From positions 20,652,701 to 20,716,700 of the forward strand of contig NC_087063.1 of NCBI RefSeq assembly GCF_963678635.1: DNA of 64,000 bases, in the 5' to 3' direction. The stretch is from Symsagittifera roscoffensis (taxonomy: Eukaryota > Xenacoelomorpha > Acoela > Convolutidae). Under the pieces are notes generated by a model. The model was given only the letters and a program-made list of their open reading frames with translations, had not been told where the DNA came from and ran no database searches. The translations under genes and the position numbers were made by a program. Positions 63,881-64,000 of the stretch are shown piece by piece. Numbering within the stretch: the stretch's first letter is position 1; every line of letters begins with the position of its first letter.

Positions 63881-64000
63881 TCAGCATGTTTTTACAGAAA
63901 TGTGAAGGTTTAAAGTAATTAAAAAGAATGTTTGCGGTAATCTAAAATAAAGTTGTTTCTGAAATTCAACTTTTTTTAATATTTTAGACTGTGGGATGAA
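63881..64000 (-). pseudogene. Gag-Pol C-terminus of copy 2, runs off right edge
   Basis: On the minus strand from 64,000 the frame reads FIPQSKILKKVEFQKQ, nearly identical to the last residues of Gag-Pol in copy 1. It lacks the stop used there and extends to TGA 63,881-63,883. The rest of pol is outside the window. Confidence 0.8.

Larger units (their letters stand above)
56987..64000 (-). mobile_element. Second copy of the giant element family, degraded, runs off right edge
   Basis: From its truncated 3' LTR at 57,237 the sequence matches the reverse complement of the giant element through the 88-bp block, ORF5, env, ORF3, the small membrane ORFs and the end of pol at the window edge. Coding parts are about 75-85% alike. 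Many stops and frameshifts, and at least two internal deletions, show that it is dead. Confidence 0.93.

Overview
The window is eukaryotic and almost certainly from an invertebrate animal. It is AT-rich, holds almost no single-copy coding sequence, and is built mostly from metazoan-type mobile elements, nested and tandemly duplicated repeats and one short assembly gap (23 N at 20,618). No prokaryotic genes or operons are present. The best host-gene candidate is a single exon at 17,459-17,632 (minus) that looks like the Met/His-rich N-terminus of a Ctr1-type copper transporter. A nematode-like host is possible from the style of the Polinton and Ty3/gypsy proteins, but I cannot prove it.

Region 1 (1-12.7 kb) is a Polinton/Maverick (adintovirus-like) element. 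The N-terminal part of its protein-primed DNA polymerase runs off the left edge on the minus strand. On the plus strand lie small accessory genes, an exonuclease-like gene, the packaging ATPase, a retroviral-type integrase, penton-like, pVI-like and major capsid genes, and an adenovirus-type protease. The order and many overlaps are intact, but at least seven small lesions (single in-frame stops and 1-nt or short indels) break five or six genes, so it is a recently dead element.

Region 2 (12.7-26.4 kb) is repeat-rich host DNA: a 918-bp satellite (three near-identical units and a diverged one), a very degenerate minisatellite of roughly 80-110 bp units that fills much of 17.7-24.4 kb, a 5'-truncated LINE on the minus strand ending in a (CAA)n tail, a pair of inverted non-autonomous DNA transposons, and an 847-bp direct duplication.

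Region 3 (26.5-35.2 kb) is a young but damaged Ty3/gypsy retrotransposon (two 308-bp LTRs with about two differences). Its 3' end, LTR and flank have been tandemly duplicated with a 1,143-bp period, leaving a third LTR.

Region 4 (35,975-54,898) is the most interesting object: an 18.9-kb Ty3/gypsy-class LTR element with 410-bp LTRs and a perfect 4-bp target duplication (ATCA). It carries a basic ORF1 overlapping a 2,748-residue Gag-Pol, two small hydrophobic ORFs, a 375-codon frame without an ATG (ORF3), an envelope-like ORF4 of about 880 codons that overlaps ORF3, and an ORF5 that starts inside the env stop codon (ATGA). The 3' noncoding region holds an 88-bp ultra-conserved block and an antisense ORF.

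Region 5 (56,987-64,000) is a second, diverged, internally deleted copy of the same family on the minus strand, tail to tail with the first and running off the right edge. Comparing the two copies shows which of the unusual features are conserved: the ORF3 frame, the 58-60 residue membrane ORF, the ATGA overlap, the splice-donor-like site after ORF5 and the 88-bp block. The 2.1 kb between the two copies holds the relic of yet another gypsy pol (and possibly env) gene, into which the big element inserted.
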